Part shown: positions 1 to 12,080 of the stretch, piece by piece
Layout of the letters: each line of letters starts with the position of its first letter
How positions within the stretch are numbered: the stretch's first letter is position 1
From: Sanderia malayensis
Taxonomy: Eukaryota; Cnidaria; Scyphozoa; Semaeostomeae; Pelagiidae
Assembly: GCA_013076295.1 (NCBI GenBank)
Contig: RQOL01000454.1
Span: 124,001-188,000, forward strand
Reading direction: 5' to 3'
Length of the DNA: 64,000 bases
Translations under genes and position numbers: made by a program
The notes under the pieces: generated by a model
What the model was told of the DNA's origin: nothing
Databases searched by the model: none
Seen by the model: only the letters and a program-made list of their open reading frames with translations

Positions 1-446
1 AAAACATTCTCTTTTATTTTAAATGAGAGATAATTTGCGTGTCTTTTAGTGAAAAAATTATAATATTTGCGTTTTAATTATTCAACTTCGATAAATTGTT
101 GTGAACACTTTGTAGCTTGGCTGGGTAAGCAGGTATAGTCAAGAGAACACAAGATGTTGCTTGCTCGAGATCAATCATTCAACTAAAATACTATTATAAT
201 TTCACACAAGTTAAAACAATCATAATATGACACATCAATCAATAGTGACAGCAACAACGGATATAATATAGACAAACGACACGATCACAAGTACATCACA
301 GGAAAACAATATAACTAACACGAACATGATTCTACTTCTAATATATTAACACAGACATGACACAATTTATACTGACGCAATCTTAACATTATAATTTTTA
401 TGGGACCTTTTCGCAGTTTTCTTTTAATAATATTATTGTAAAACAA
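1..446. other. AT-rich intergenic DNA, no gene seen
   Basis: No frame longer than a few dozen codons looks like protein, and no splice-bounded exon or RNA gene is recognisable. The sequence is plain AT-rich DNA up to the TC start of the Helitron-like repeat. Confidence 0.5.
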
Positions 447-1013
447 TCTTCTATATATATAAAACAGAACTGTTTGTATGTATGTATGTATGTATGTCTG
501 TATTTATGTATGTTTGTGGCTATGTCCGCTTATAACTCAAGAACCACTCCACAGATCGCAAAATGAAAGGTATCTATGTAACCGGAATTTATCTGGGAGT
601 GTCCTCAGCGAAAAATGTTTTATAAAACGTTTAGAATTAAAAGAGTAAAACCAGAAAAGTAACAGGTAGTTGAAATAAAATGTGACGGAATTTTCGAATT
701 CTCAGATCTATTGTGACGTCATATAAATCACCAGTCTGTATCTGTGTGGTTGTGGGATACATAAAATCAATAAAGTGACATACGGCAATAGTAATTTAAT
801 AATACGGAACAATACGGAATGTTGTTTATTCAGAAGCATTGGAAAACTGAGAGTGAAATTATTTGTGATTTACTACATTTGACTGATTTTTAGTAGTTTT
901 TGTCTGTGATTAGGTTATTTATGATTAAGGTTTAAATTGTCAGTCAAGTATCTACTTAAGTAAAGGCCATTCGCCGAAATCTCAACCCGGCATCGACGGG
1001 TACCAAGGGCTAG
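447..1013 (+). mobile_element. Non-autonomous Helitron-like element
   Basis: The segment starts with TC followed by a TATATATA run and ends in CTAG. About nine bases before that end sits a small hairpin, ACCCG/CGGGT with a seven-base loop. It lies between a host A on the left and a host T on the right, as expected for Helitron insertion between A and T. There are no terminal inverted repeats and no target duplication. A TATG microsatellite lies near the 5' end, which is common in such elements. No coding capacity is seen, so it would depend on an autonomous Helitron. The 5' limit could be a few bases off; the 3' limit is better supported. Confidence 0.6.
474..515 (+). repeat. TATG/TGTA microsatellite
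   Basis: Imperfect tetranucleotide tract of about ten TATG units with a few substitutions (TCTG, TTTA). It lies inside the 5' part of the Helitron-like element. Confidence 0.8.
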
Positions 1014-2995
1014 TATGATATAGTTTAAATTATATTTTCATTTGAAAATTTATGAAATTCTGAGTATATTTCTGATAAAGAAATTCGCTATTGAAACCCG
1101 TTTGGTAGTTTTATATTGTCATGTAAATTTTCTTGCTCAGGCCTAGGGCCACTTCTAGACGCCAATGCCTGTGACACAATGATGCGATCTGAGTAGTTAT
1201 GTATTGTGAGTATTTTGATAGAATGCGTTCTCACTTGATACTTACTTGATGTTCATACTTCACAAAAGTGCCTTTGACTTCGATACAATATTTACAGTCA
1301 AGAATATTGCAAATTGGGCTGCTTTAAGGCAGGAGTTGTATATTGGGTTGTGGGTCCGAGGGTGATAGTGTCGTGGGGTCCAGCGATTAGAACTACCCCA
1401 ATAAAAACAGCCCCTTCTCTAATGAACGTAGCCATTAGAGTGAGACAAAGGTAAGCCTCACACGTGAATCTTGGCGTTATTAACAAAACACGAACAGCCG
1501 TTGTATATTGTCGAGATTAAATGCCAATATGATAAAAAATAGTTAACTATAGTAGTACATAATCATTAAATGAAACAATGCCTATGGAAGAAAATAAAAT
1601 ACTGCCTAATTTTACAGGCAGTAAACTAAACAGGCACGGTCGCTATAAATCACAGAGGTATCTCATATTTCAAACAAGACAAGTGCGGTAATGGAAATCG
1701 GATTACTGGGGTATCACGGTATTGACATAGCATCCTATATGCTATCCGAAACTAACAGGAGTAGAAATAACAACTTCAAAGCATTTCATATAAATGCAGA
1801 GAAAAGACAATTCTGCTCTTTTAGCCTTCGTCCATCAAATACAGCACGAAAATGTGAATATATAACAAAATAACAATAGTTAAAACAACAAAACATGGAA
1901 ACCCCATCAACATCATCATTGTCATAATTATTATCATCATCGTCGTAAGGATAGTGTACTTTTCAATAAAATCCCTAGACTGCGCAACACAGCTGACACT
2001 GCGCAGTTAGAATGAGTTTTTGAGAGCAAGAGAGTTTTCAAGGGGATGCAAATTGGTTTCAGTTATCCAGGGTTCCAGTTATCTCGGGCTCGAATTATCA
2101 GGACTTTACTGTATATATTAAATATGAATATTATTTCTTTAGTCGCATATTTCTTTTATCTTTTATCAAGTAAGAACCCATTCTACCAAAATGGTCACAA
2201 TACACAACTATACTCAGATGACGCCATTGTATCACCATATCTATGTGATAGTCATCACTAAACAGACAGGGTTCTCCGCCTCAGGAGCCTAATTCCATGA
2301 CTTAGAGTTTTGACCTGGAGATTTTGATGAAATGCCTTCTTGAGGTAGGATATATTAAAACATTGCGTAAAAATAAGCATGGATCGGTTTGAAAAAGTGT
2401 CTTTCTAATAAAATTCTAATCTTCTGTGAAGTATTCGAGATAATATAAAATAAACTATAGACTCACCAAACACTTTTACGCAAGATATCTTTTGAGCTGA
2501 ATATTATACGGTAAAACTGTGAATTTTCTAAATATTATTATTCCAAAACTTTATATAACGTTAGCGACGAGCCCGAGTGAATGAATCCGAGCGTGGTGTT
2601 CTGAGGCTAATCTCCTCTGATACAACTTAGATATAGCTAGCAATTGCAATCTCAAATTAGCTATCAAAATAAAATTCCCATATTTTGTTGCTAAAGGCAT
2701 TGTCTAAGATGTTGGTGAAAAGGCAGTTCTTTTTTTGGAATTTGAAGACAACAGCTAAAACCTTAGTTCAGGAACGGTTTTCGTCCCACTTAGGTCAAAT
2801 GCTAAAACACAAGAAAATCCACGCAACTTTTACTTAAGATCACTGTTCCACTCAGATCGGAAGCAATAACAATAAAAAACAAACCCCAATTCTGACGTCC
2901 TTCTCTCGCCCAGCCAGTACTAACAACAATGCCTTGAAGGTTAATTATTTTATTTTTTGCTCAAAATGATGAACAATGAATACTACAAAACCAAC
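1014..2995. other. Intergenic or intronic DNA, no exon recognised
   Basis: Only short, unconvincing frames occur. An ATC/ATT-rich low-complexity tract lies near 1904-1950. If the multicopper oxidase gene is intact, this stretch is part of its first intron, because no further copper-oxidase exon is seen before the window edge. Confidence 0.4.
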
Positions 2996-3403
2996 CTCGG
3001 CATTGCTCATGACTTGAAGGGTTGGTCCTGGAAATTGGCCATTTATGGTGATCAGCGATCTTCTGAATCCATCGGCGGTTATCACATCACGACTAACATT
3101 CACCACTTGTCCTTCTTCGTCAGCAAAAGTTGCCTGTTGGTAGAACGTTCCCAATTTTTTCACAAGCTTTCCATTTTTTAATTCAAGCAGCAAAGTTTCT
3201 CCTCCTGAAAGTATTTTCCCAGGGGTGTATTTTGTGGTCATGCTTAATTCTTCTTGAACAACTAATTCAAACCTGCACATCTTTGTTCGACATATTTCGC
3301 CATCCAAGCTCCACGCATGGGCCGGTGAACTCGACGAAAGTACTTCTTGCGGGAATACTTGGAGCAAACCAACAACGAAGGCCACGAAAAAAACAAAGTC
3401 CAT
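2996..3403 (-). CDS. First exon of a secreted multicopper oxidase (laccase/ascorbate-oxidase-like)
   Basis: Translated from the ATG at 3403, the exon opens with a hydrophobic signal peptide of about 25 residues (FVFFVAFVVGLLQVF). It ends with the conserved N-terminal copper-oxidase strand TINGQFPGPTLQV, the usual start of the Cu-oxidase_3 domain. The frame runs cleanly into a splice donor (GAG then gttggt), so the exon codes for 136 residues and the gene continues to lower coordinates. No exon with HWHG, HCH or other copper ligands was found in 1-2995, so the rest lies outside the window, or this is an orphan exon. Family members oxidise phenols, ascorbate or metals outside the cell with type 1 and type 2/3 copper centres. 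Four cysteines before the domain are unassigned. Membership is firm; substrate is unknown. Confidence 0.8.
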
Positions 3404-4780
3404 TTCCTGTTTTTTCTATCCTCAAACTCGATCTACTTTCAATGTCAAACAAATATTTTTGAGAAAATGCATATGAAATCGAATAGAATAGAATGAAATT
3501 CTGTTGACTGTCTTTTGTGGCTTTTGGCAAGGGTGAAAGCTGATTTAAGCCAATCACCTGCTTTGCTTATTTTCTTCACTTGCTAATCAAAACACCCAAA
3601 AACAATAGACTAGCTGTTAACATTGTTAAAATGAATGCTGCTGTGATGTAAAAGCAATAATCCGGACTAAGGGCCCATGTACAGTCATGCTCAAGTCAAG
3701 AAAACTTGCATATTTTGGGGGATTATCCCAATTAGCGCCCCACCGCTTCGATTTATTTCCCTTTGCGTCCTTCGATGCAGAGGCTTTTTTGGCTCAAAAT
3801 TCCCTATATTTTTAGAGATATTGTTTTTAAATGTAACCCAAAAAGATAGGATATAAGTTACACTAGAGTGCGCACTCCTATTGATGCATCATGGATGCAA
3901 AAGTTGGTCAGTCAACTTGTTGGAGGCTGCGGACGAAATTGAATTTAAATTTAGTTACGTAAGTCTTAACAAAGAGAAGGGAGGTCTAGGTGAAGTGATG
4001 TTTGGGTAGAAAGGTGTGATAGCCAAGATGATGCAAAGTGGTGAAACTGATGTCGCAACACGGTTGATAAATTAGGAGAATCAATGTGTAGAATAAATGT
4101 GGCTATCACAAAGGAGAGAAATTCGATACGCAGACACTGATTAAATTTCCCTACAATGTTACCTTGGATTTTACCGCCTTGTGATTTTTCTCCTTTCCTC
4201 TGTTTTGGACTGAGGATTCCTTCAAACAGTAATCACGGGTTTGTGCCGTATTTGGCACAACGCGGTGCCGCCAGATCTAATTACAACTGACCATTGACGA
4301 TTACCGATAAGAGTATATTGGCTACAAGAAGTACCACCGTAAATGCCTTTCTTTGCTTAAGTAATCCGAACCAGTAAGCTAACCCTGCCTAATTTCTTGA
4401 GATATTATTAAAAACAAGAAATGATCAACTTTAAGGCTGGACTTGCTGCAAGTTTTTGTTCTTAGCTCAGGGGCACGCAAGCGTATTAGTATAGGAGGGG
4501 TTGCTAAGCTTTTGATGTGTACCTCATTCATCTGCGTGCACAGTTAGCTACCATTATGCTTCAGCTTTTGACTTTCACTTTTGACAAAAGCAGAGATAGC
4601 CCTTTGCCAATAATTACGTAGACTGGTGAAGCGGTGTGAAGTCTTAATTTAATTTTAATCCTCAAATGAAATACTTGATACGTTTTCTAAACCCAGGTTT
4701 GATAATAAACTCAATATTTTATTTAATCACAACATGCATATATAACAATTGTCGATGGAATGCCGTACAGCAAATAATAG
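3404..4780. other. Upstream region of the oxidase exon, no gene seen
   Basis: No coding exon is supported. A stretch near 3628-3660 (AATGAATGCTGCTGTGATGTAA) recurs with few changes near 62918-62950, so it belongs to a dispersed repeat or a duplicated flank. Confidence 0.4.
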
Positions 4781-4909
4781 TAGTGATAATAACACTTTAA
4801 CGAACTTGTACTCATGTAGTGAAGTAGTGATAATAACACTTTAACGAACTTGATGATAATAATAGTGACCTGTAAGGTCACTATTATTGTCATCAAGTTC
4901 GTTAAAGTG
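4781..4909. repeat. Duplicated 28-bp motif followed by a 34-bp-arm hairpin
   Basis: A 28-bp unit beginning TAGTGATAATAACACTTTAA occurs at 4781-4808 and again at 4825-4852. The second copy forms part of a near-perfect inverted repeat. Arm 1 is 4837-4870, the loop is five bases (TGTAA) at 4871-4875, and arm 2 is 4876-4909, with one mismatch. The 34-bp stem would extrude easily as a cruciform or fold as RNA. It has no recognisable coding role and is probably the remnant of a foldback element. Confidence 0.8.
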
Positions 4910-5315
4910 AGCTAGTGCATTTACAAACTACAGTGATGTTTTCTCCTTGGAGTAGTTGTTGTGTGTTATAGCTTGCCGCCATTATGAATTTTTGTCATGA
5001 AGTTCAATACCGCTTTCATACAAGTAGTCAAGTGCGTAGTGCAACAAAACTCATTGAGAAACGAAAATATTTTGCAAAATGTGGAATTTATCCACTGCGT
5101 AAAATTCGAAATTCAATTGCCTTGGATTATTTGTCGTTTTATTTCTGCTTGCTCTTTGGAGATAAATAGCATGACTAACTGGCAAGAATTAAGTCGTTCA
5201 CAGTGGCAAATCTTACGCAATATAAATATGGTTTCAATTGGATGATTGAGACAATAAGTTGTTCAGCGTTCTCGAAGGATTGTTTTCCCATATTACCTAT
5301 CATATCACCTCGCAT

Positions 5316-5470
5316 CATATATGGGCATATATGGATAATGCTTGTTTGCAAGTTCGGACCATTGTGCCGTTCGGACCATTGTGCCAAGAATTGCATAAAA
5401 GGCCAGCAAACGCCCACTCTGTGGGACACCCAGCTCGACAATTGCACGACGTGGAATATCAGATTCATTG
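5316..5470 (+). CDS. Possible short exon, unknown product
   Basis: A frame with protein-like composition ends in GHPARQLHDVEYQIHW and runs exactly into a good donor (TTG then gtaagt). A 17-bp direct repeat (GTTCGGACCATTGTGCC) lies within it. The upstream limit is not clear and no partner exon was recognised. It may be a fragment of a transposon gene. I do not recognise the family. Confidence 0.25.
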
Positions 5471-5474
5471 GTAA

Positions 5475-8400
5475 GTTTTCGCTGTTTTTTTTAGTGCTTC
5501 TTATTTGACTTTTAGTATTTAAGAACACATCTGTGAATGACAAGGTTAGAAAATTTTGGAGTTTGTAATTGGGCCAGGGTAGTTTTAAAGTTTGGGATTT
5601 GCTTTCTATTGACTTTTTACTAATTTGTATGACTTTATAAATTTTATGCGAACTCAAATTTTAAAATTTCCTCTGAGGGTACCCTTTACTTCAACGATCC
5701 TAAGTGCAAGTAGCCTCCAAAAAACTCTTGCGTCTCATTTCATCCATGAAAAAACTCAAGAAGTTGCTTTGGGACATCGTGAATTAAATTTCGTTATTTA
5801 TTCGAAGCTCAAGATAACGAATATCAACTATTTTTATTTAAACTTGACTTATATAGCAAAGCCTCTCGGTAGTTCAAAAAGCTCACAAAGCACAACAGCA
5901 ATCTCGTGAACTGTTTCAATGCAAAACACATCCATTTTGTTACAAGAAATATGCCTCGATAGTGAGTATTCGAGTATCAGAAATGAGTATTCAGAGCTCA
6001 AGTTTCTCAAGAGCTTCTACCCTGAGGATATTTCTTCATTCTCTCAAAATTATGTATAGCTTGAAGAATACTCGGGTGTATTAATAGCTGTGTGACTATA
6101 TTAATTATAGATTTTACGCTACCCGACTAAACTTTTCAATAAAAACATCTAATTTCTTGATCTTGTTTATTCTCGATTGCATTATTTTTTTAAGTTTCCT
6201 TCCTTGAGCAATGTAATCTTTTAACATTTTTGAACTTTTGAGTTCTATATACAAGTTTTATTAAAAAAGAAAAGGGTGCCTAGAACAGCAAGGTTGCTTC
6301 AGGCCATATTTTAACGTGCTAACCGCTGGGAAAATTCGAATTTCTCCACCATTTCAATTTTTTTAATATGTATTGAATGCTCCCGAGTTCTTCGCAGAAG
6401 AACATAATGTTTGAAATTTTCAGTCTACATTTTACAAATCTTATTTTACGGTTATACTATATCTATACACGCTTTTTTTTATTTAAAAATTGTGCAGTAA
6501 CTTTCTTAGGAATCCGACAATTTTAGCACTGAAAAAAAAAACTTGTAGTATTCTATGCGAAAATTGGTTTTAAATTCGATTAATAGTATTATATTTATGT
6601 CTAACAAGTTTTTAACAAGTTTGTTGAACCAATGTTAGCAAAGCTTTTTATCGGTTCGAGTATCGTATATCCAAAATTAGTAGAAAACGTGAGAAAATAA
6701 ACTAAGAAACTTCACGAAAGTCAAACTGTAGTGCAATTCCGGTTGGAATTAATATGAACATGCTAACAGCTATTAAACTGCGTCTTCTTTTAATTGTTTT
6801 TCCTTTCAGCATAAATAATCGTATTTAGCTAGGACGAAGGGATTTCTCAACAAAGTGCAAGATATTCAACCTTTAATTTACATATTGATTTATGAATTAC
6901 TGGGTGCTTATGGATTTTCATCCATTTTAAGTGAAACTGCCTAATAGCAGTCGGTCGGATTTCATGGAATATTAGATTGCAGAGTTTTATTTCAGTGGTT
7001 TTTGTTTCACTGCCAGGCTGTAATGTTAGAATCATGTTATTAGACTCCACGATCATTGGCATTAAATTCAATTTAGGTTCTATGAGCAGGTCTCGAAACA
7101 AAACATACTTTCTGACTTGATTCTGGTTGAGTGCTCTTAAGCTATTCTCAAGGTCTGGTTTACACGGTAGCTGGGAATTGCGTTTACAGGGGACATAAGC
7201 AAGCTTGTTTGCAGTGATATTTACACGGTATAATGTGAATGCTGTTATCAGGACAAGTTTTTTGGCGGATTTATTAAGAGGTGAATAAGTCATGCAAGCG
7301 AGGCAGTTTGAAAATGTTGGTTTTGGCGCTAAAAACTCAAAGACAACTCTCTGTTACACAAACTGATTCTATTTGGTGTCCATATTTTATCATAGCATAC
7401 TGATGAGCAAAGAATGCCTGCTTGCAAAAATAAGCCTGTAAACGCGAGCCCTATCGCAGTACAATTGTTTGATACACTTATTCAGAACAAAAACTTGAAC
7501 AGCTAAAAACTTTACGTTGCCAACAGCCTCGAGTCTCATATTCTATATTTTTTTTTCTTGTATTGATGCCATCTCGCATTACTTTCACTAGCTTGGCGGT
7601 TCAAACTTGCAAAAAGAGCAGAGTGAGATTAAATAACAGTGGTAACAACATCAAAGATTCAGGGGCTTGTATTATCTGTCATGTCTTGGCCAGTTCAGTC
7701 ACGGTGTGCTGAGAATTTACACAGACAATTAATCACTAATGCATCTCTCTTTAAAGTTATTTATAAAGATTTTTTCGGGAAATTCCATCAAGAGGCTTGC
7801 CTTTGCTAATACTTCGTGAATCTGAATCTTGATTTTATCATATTCAATATGGCTAGCAATATTGTTTTGAGTGTTAGCAATATTGTTTATTGTTTTTAGT
7901 GTATTGTTTTATTGTTAGCAATATTGCTCACAAACTTTTGACAGGAAATGGAATCAGTTCTCTTTGTGTGGTTAATGAAACAAATTCAGAATTTTTATGA
8001 AAATTGCCATTGCTATTTTTCAAGTTAAGTTTCGCCGTAAAAAACACAAACGTGTTATTGATTTTTGAGTGGCAACTCTTGAAATGGCCTCGTTTGTATG
8101 ACTCTCCCCTGAACTGGCCCCGCTTACATGGCTCTTTAACCTCTTTGTTTACCGGGGAATCCAAGTGAAAGAGTTACATCAAAATGTACTGGCTTCTATA
8201 CATCTTTTCGTTATAATCTAAGCCCTCAAGCTTTCCTAAATCTAGCATCTGCTAATGAGAATTTTTCTACGGTACTTCTATCTCGTCGTGCGTACGGATG
8301 CAGATAATTGAAACCAAAAGAACAAATCAACACATAAAAGAGAAAATATACATAATTGCAAGTATGTGGACAGCAAGTACATTCGGTGTCGGCGTTCCAT

Positions 8401-9632
8401 ATGAACCAAAGTTACTGCGGAAAAGATTAGGGCACAGTTAGAGCTATTAGGGCACAGTTTCAAACTTTGTGTATTCTATGGCAAACATTCATTTGAAACT
8501 TCATGTGGACTATGGACTGGACGTGAAATATTACTGCAGTGGTAATAAATACTTGTGTGGTGACCCGCTAATCCCAATTTGCTATTTAGAAACACATGAG
8601 ATTTTCAGCCACATAGAAACACATCACATTTTCAGCCACAGAAGACATACCGTTGAGCTGTATTAAGCCCCGCAAGGTATTTTTTACAAGCCTGGTACTC
8701 ATTTGAGGTTTATCATGATATGGATAACGACTGGGAATATATTCCTTGCCAGTACAATTGCCATTTACTTGCTGTCATTTGCTTTTATTGTGATTGTGAA
8801 GTAAAAATGGCGTTTGAGAGAAGTAAACTCCTTGAAATCGATAAGAGCCTTTGGTTTCATTTTGCAAAAGCTTACAGAAAGACGAGAAAAAGTTGGGGAG
8901 CGAAGAAAAAGAAAGGCTTAAAGCAAAATATGCAAGGACAAAGCTTCTAAAACAAATCACGGCTACCATGATAAATCTCACGTGAGTACAAGGTTTTCGT
9001 CAAATAAGAGATCTGCGCCGAAGGCGCATAGAGCACGCAGCATCAGGGAAGAAAATTTGTAAAAGAAGTGCTATCAACTCTGACTAAGTCAGTGAGAATT
9101 AATTTATTTTCTACCGCAAGGGTTTTCTGTGTGTCGTCGATATTATAATTTCCAGAATCTTCGGTTGATTTTATAACATCACAAACCTTTTACTTTACCG
9201 ACTCTAACTGTGTACAAATCTAGGCTTGTTTACATCTAGAATATTCTGTGCAGCCTCGTATAGAATAAGCAACCTCGTGTTGAGTACGTAGAAAATTCCT
9301 ATTACACCTAGAACATTCTAGAAATATTTAATTTAGAAACTTAATGCTGACTAAGAATGACATTGATGCTTACTAATCATGATAGACCATTCCAGCGCAC
9401 ATATAACCAAATTGTAAGGATTGGAGGGAGATTGGGAGTTTTGTTATCAAGTATTGTATATTATATCGAGTACATACAACTAATGAGTGCATTACGTATT
9501 ACGAGAGTATTGTCGTGGAGAAACAAAGCTAAACTCCCGACGGTGTTGATAGAAAGCCAAAAAATGACCTGAGTAAAATTCAACTTATGTGAAAGTATTT
9601 TCACTTCTAGGTTGCCTTAATCTTGCCGCAAA
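5475..9632. other. Long stretch without a supported gene
   Basis: Frames here are short and lack motifs. Small local repeats are visible: GTTAGCAATATTG units at about 7850-7930, a doubled ATTAGGGCACAGTT at 8425-8460, and two 27-bp units (AGAAACACATxAxATTTTCAGCCACA) at about 8588-8641. Just before 9611 a pyrimidine-rich TTCACTTCTAG could be the acceptor of a 5' untranslated exon of the lectin gene. Confidence 0.4.
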
Positions 9633-11717
9633 ATGTTTGTCCGACTGCTGCTGCTAACGCTGACAGCATCTTATCTGTATGTCGATGTATCTGCGCAAGT
9701 GTTGTGCATCAATCCTTTGGTTATCGGGGAACTGCGCAGCATGAAGTCGAGGCTCTGCGTTGACATACCAGGCGCTGATGGAGAAGGATCACTGCACACA
9801 GGCGAATGTGACGGTTACGCAGATCAACAAATCATTCTTTGTGGAGATGGTACAATTCGCAACCAGAAGCGCAATTATTGTTTCACACCTCAAGGCTCAG
9901 GAAACGGAGATGTGAGGTCGTCATCTTGCCAATTTTATCCAAGAATACCTAATAGTCAGAAATGGCGACTAGGAAGAACGAAAAGGTTTCGTGATGTCGG
10001 TGGAATGCAGCAGACTGCAAGAGAAATCATCAATGTTGGCTCTGGGAAGTGTTTGGACATTGCAAACGGTGGTGGAAGTGGGAACATTGGAGTGTACACT
10101 TGTGACAATCTGGATGACCAATATTTCTATTTCCGTTCCCGAGGAAGACAAGTGGCACGTGGAAGGCTGAGGAACGAAAGGTCCAGTCAATGTTTGGACG
10201 TAGATGGGTCTGATGGCAAAGGAAATGTCCAGATGTACAACTGCCAGGACAGTATGGATCAGTGGTTTCGATATTACGAGAATGGTGAATTGGTCAATGA
10301 GAAATCCAGACAATGTCTGGACGTTGATGGGGTCCATGGATCAGGCAACATTGCAGTTAATCCATGTGAAGACAAAGCAGATCAAATGTGGAATCGTCCA
10401 AGGTCTCTTTGCAATGGCGAATACTGCGCATTCATGAATAAGAAGTCATCAAAGTGCCTGGATGTTGATGGTAACGATGGTAGAGGAGGAGTAGCTACGC
10501 ACAATTGTGACGGACAGGCTGACCAACGGCTGAAATTTGTTACTGACAAATGGACGGCACCAATCTCGAAGTGGGTATTGGTTGGCTGCAACCAGAACGG
10601 CCAGGTCTCACAACAGATATCAAATACTGTTGAGTATTCCACGGAAATCACAGCCAGCATAACTATAGAGGTTTCGTCCACAATAGAGGCAAATCTGAAG
10701 TTTGGCACCGCAGCTACTACCACGACAGTTTCAACGTCTTTGTCAAACGCATGGACAAGCAGTCAGTCGGGCACATCGAGCATTACATTCACGTGCGATA
10801 ATTACGACAACCAGGAAGCATTTACAAGAGGCTGCATGTGGCAGTTGGAGGTATTTATGATATTTTTAAACAAAACAACTTGAATCTTAACATTAATTTG
10901 ATTTACTGTATATGGATGCGTGTTGTCTATATACTGATATCACAATGCTCGATTTACAGAAGTACAAGTATCAATAGAGCAGAAGCAAGAAACTAGATTA
11001 GTTCTCTGTTACTCGGAGTTTTGTGCTTTCGGGATCACAAGACAGATTATACCCAACATATATCCCTGTAAGTCAAATTATAGAAAAGAGAAAATGGAGG
11101 ATATCAAGTATAAACAAAGAGTTACATGCTTAACCCATCATAAAGCCTGTTACGGTGAAGCACGAGGAGAGATCAAAAGCCTCACAAGAGTGACGCAAAG
11201 AGATTATAAAGTAGAGAGAACTAGTCTACTTTGTAGCTTCTGTTCTAGTTGAATTTCTATTAATTTTATTCATTTTGTTGTTCAATATGGAGAAACATTG
11301 ATCTCGCAAGGGTTATCCACCAATTTCAGAACAACGTTTCTGATATGGTTCGTGAACTAGCTATCACTGTGGAATAACATTGGAAATTACCACCACAAAA
11401 AGGGCCAAATAGTTTCCCACGAAACATTCAATTAAATTTAAATGGCAACGGTGTATTGTCAAAACTGGCACCCTGCGTTCTTTAACAAAGAAGATTTTTA
11501 TCTGACATGTACTCTCTTTTAAGCAAGGCTATTTCTGGGTCTGTAAAGCAGAATCATTGATCAATCAGTTAATCATTTTTCATCTAATATATTTTGTTTA
11601 TTTCAGTTGAAAACAACAGAAGTTATTCGTAACCGTCACTTGCGTTGGACTCCACGAATAATCAGATGTACTCGCTCCAATAGAGAACCAACATCCCAGT
11701 GGGCAATGCGTCGTTGA
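9633..11717 (+). CDS. Secreted ricin-B-type lectin with aerolysin-like pore-forming region
   Basis: Two exons, 9633-10850 and 11607-11717, join in phase 0 and give about 442 residues. A signal peptide of about 21 residues ends at VSA|Q. Residues 22-305 hold beta-trefoil (ricin-B/QxW-like) units, each with a CLDVDG or CLDIANG core followed by a GN and a D-Q motif. Several units keep the Cys-Leu-Asp sugar-site pattern. From about residue 310 to the end the sequence is rich in alternating Ser/Thr and beta-branched residues (the EYSTEITASITIEV region), as in the amphipathic hairpin of aerolysin-like proteins. The known family binds surface glycans, oligomerises and inserts a beta-barrel. The role here, defence, digestion or venom, is inferred only. 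The last ten codons of exon 2 overlap a CAACGT-rich repeat that supplies the stop, so the normal C-terminus may be replaced. A frame shadow on the minus strand is ignored. Confidence 0.75.
10851..11606 (+). other. Intron of the lectin gene
   Basis: Intron of about 756 bases between donor GAG|gtattt and acceptor tttcag|TTG. No gene or repeat was recognised inside it. Confidence 0.65.
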
Positions 11718-12080
11718 TTCAACGTGGATATGACGTTGAAATTTGGTTAGCACGTTGATCAACGTCTGTTCAACGTTTTATCAACGTCGATATCTCAACC
11801 CGAAAACAACGTTGAGATATTTCGTTCATACTACGTTGAATCAACGTTGAATAGACTTTAGTATTTTTCTAACACTGATCGCATTGCAAAGTTTGATGTG
11901 AATGAATAACTCTAATATGATAAAGAAGTTAACTATTGCTATGAAAGCAAAGTTAAAGACAAGTTTTTGTCAAGGTTGAAGATCAACGTCGAGACAACGT
12001 TTTTCTTACAACCATTTTTCAATGTTTGCAGTATGTTCTTGAATCAACGTTTAATCAACGTGATTTCCACGTACGTCCAC
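11690..12080. repeat. CAACGT/ACGTTG-rich interspersed repeat
   Basis: Starting at CCCAGTGGGCA, the stretch carries about a dozen copies of CAACGT or its complement, many as CAACGTTGA or TTGATTCAACGT. The hexamers occur on both strands, so the region is rich in small palindromes and several alternative hairpins. No protein is coded. The left edge lies inside the last exon of the lectin gene. It resembles short palindromic MITE-like repeats seen in many marine invertebrate genomes (from memory, not checked). Confidence 0.65.

Noticed and set aside
1298..1486. Hydrophobic minus-strand frame that might be a mitochondrial insertion
   Set aside because: It looked like a respiratory membrane protein at first, but I could not match it to any mitochondrial gene, and it is only 62 codons long.
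4770..4910. Direct and inverted repeats considered as a CRISPR-like array
   Set aside because: Only two direct copies, in an intron-bearing animal genome; a hairpin explains the pattern.
9633..10550. Reading the lectin as a glycosidase-linked carbohydrate-binding module
   Set aside because: No catalytic domain precedes or follows; the C-terminal region is Ser/Thr-rich beta sequence as in aerolysin-like proteins.
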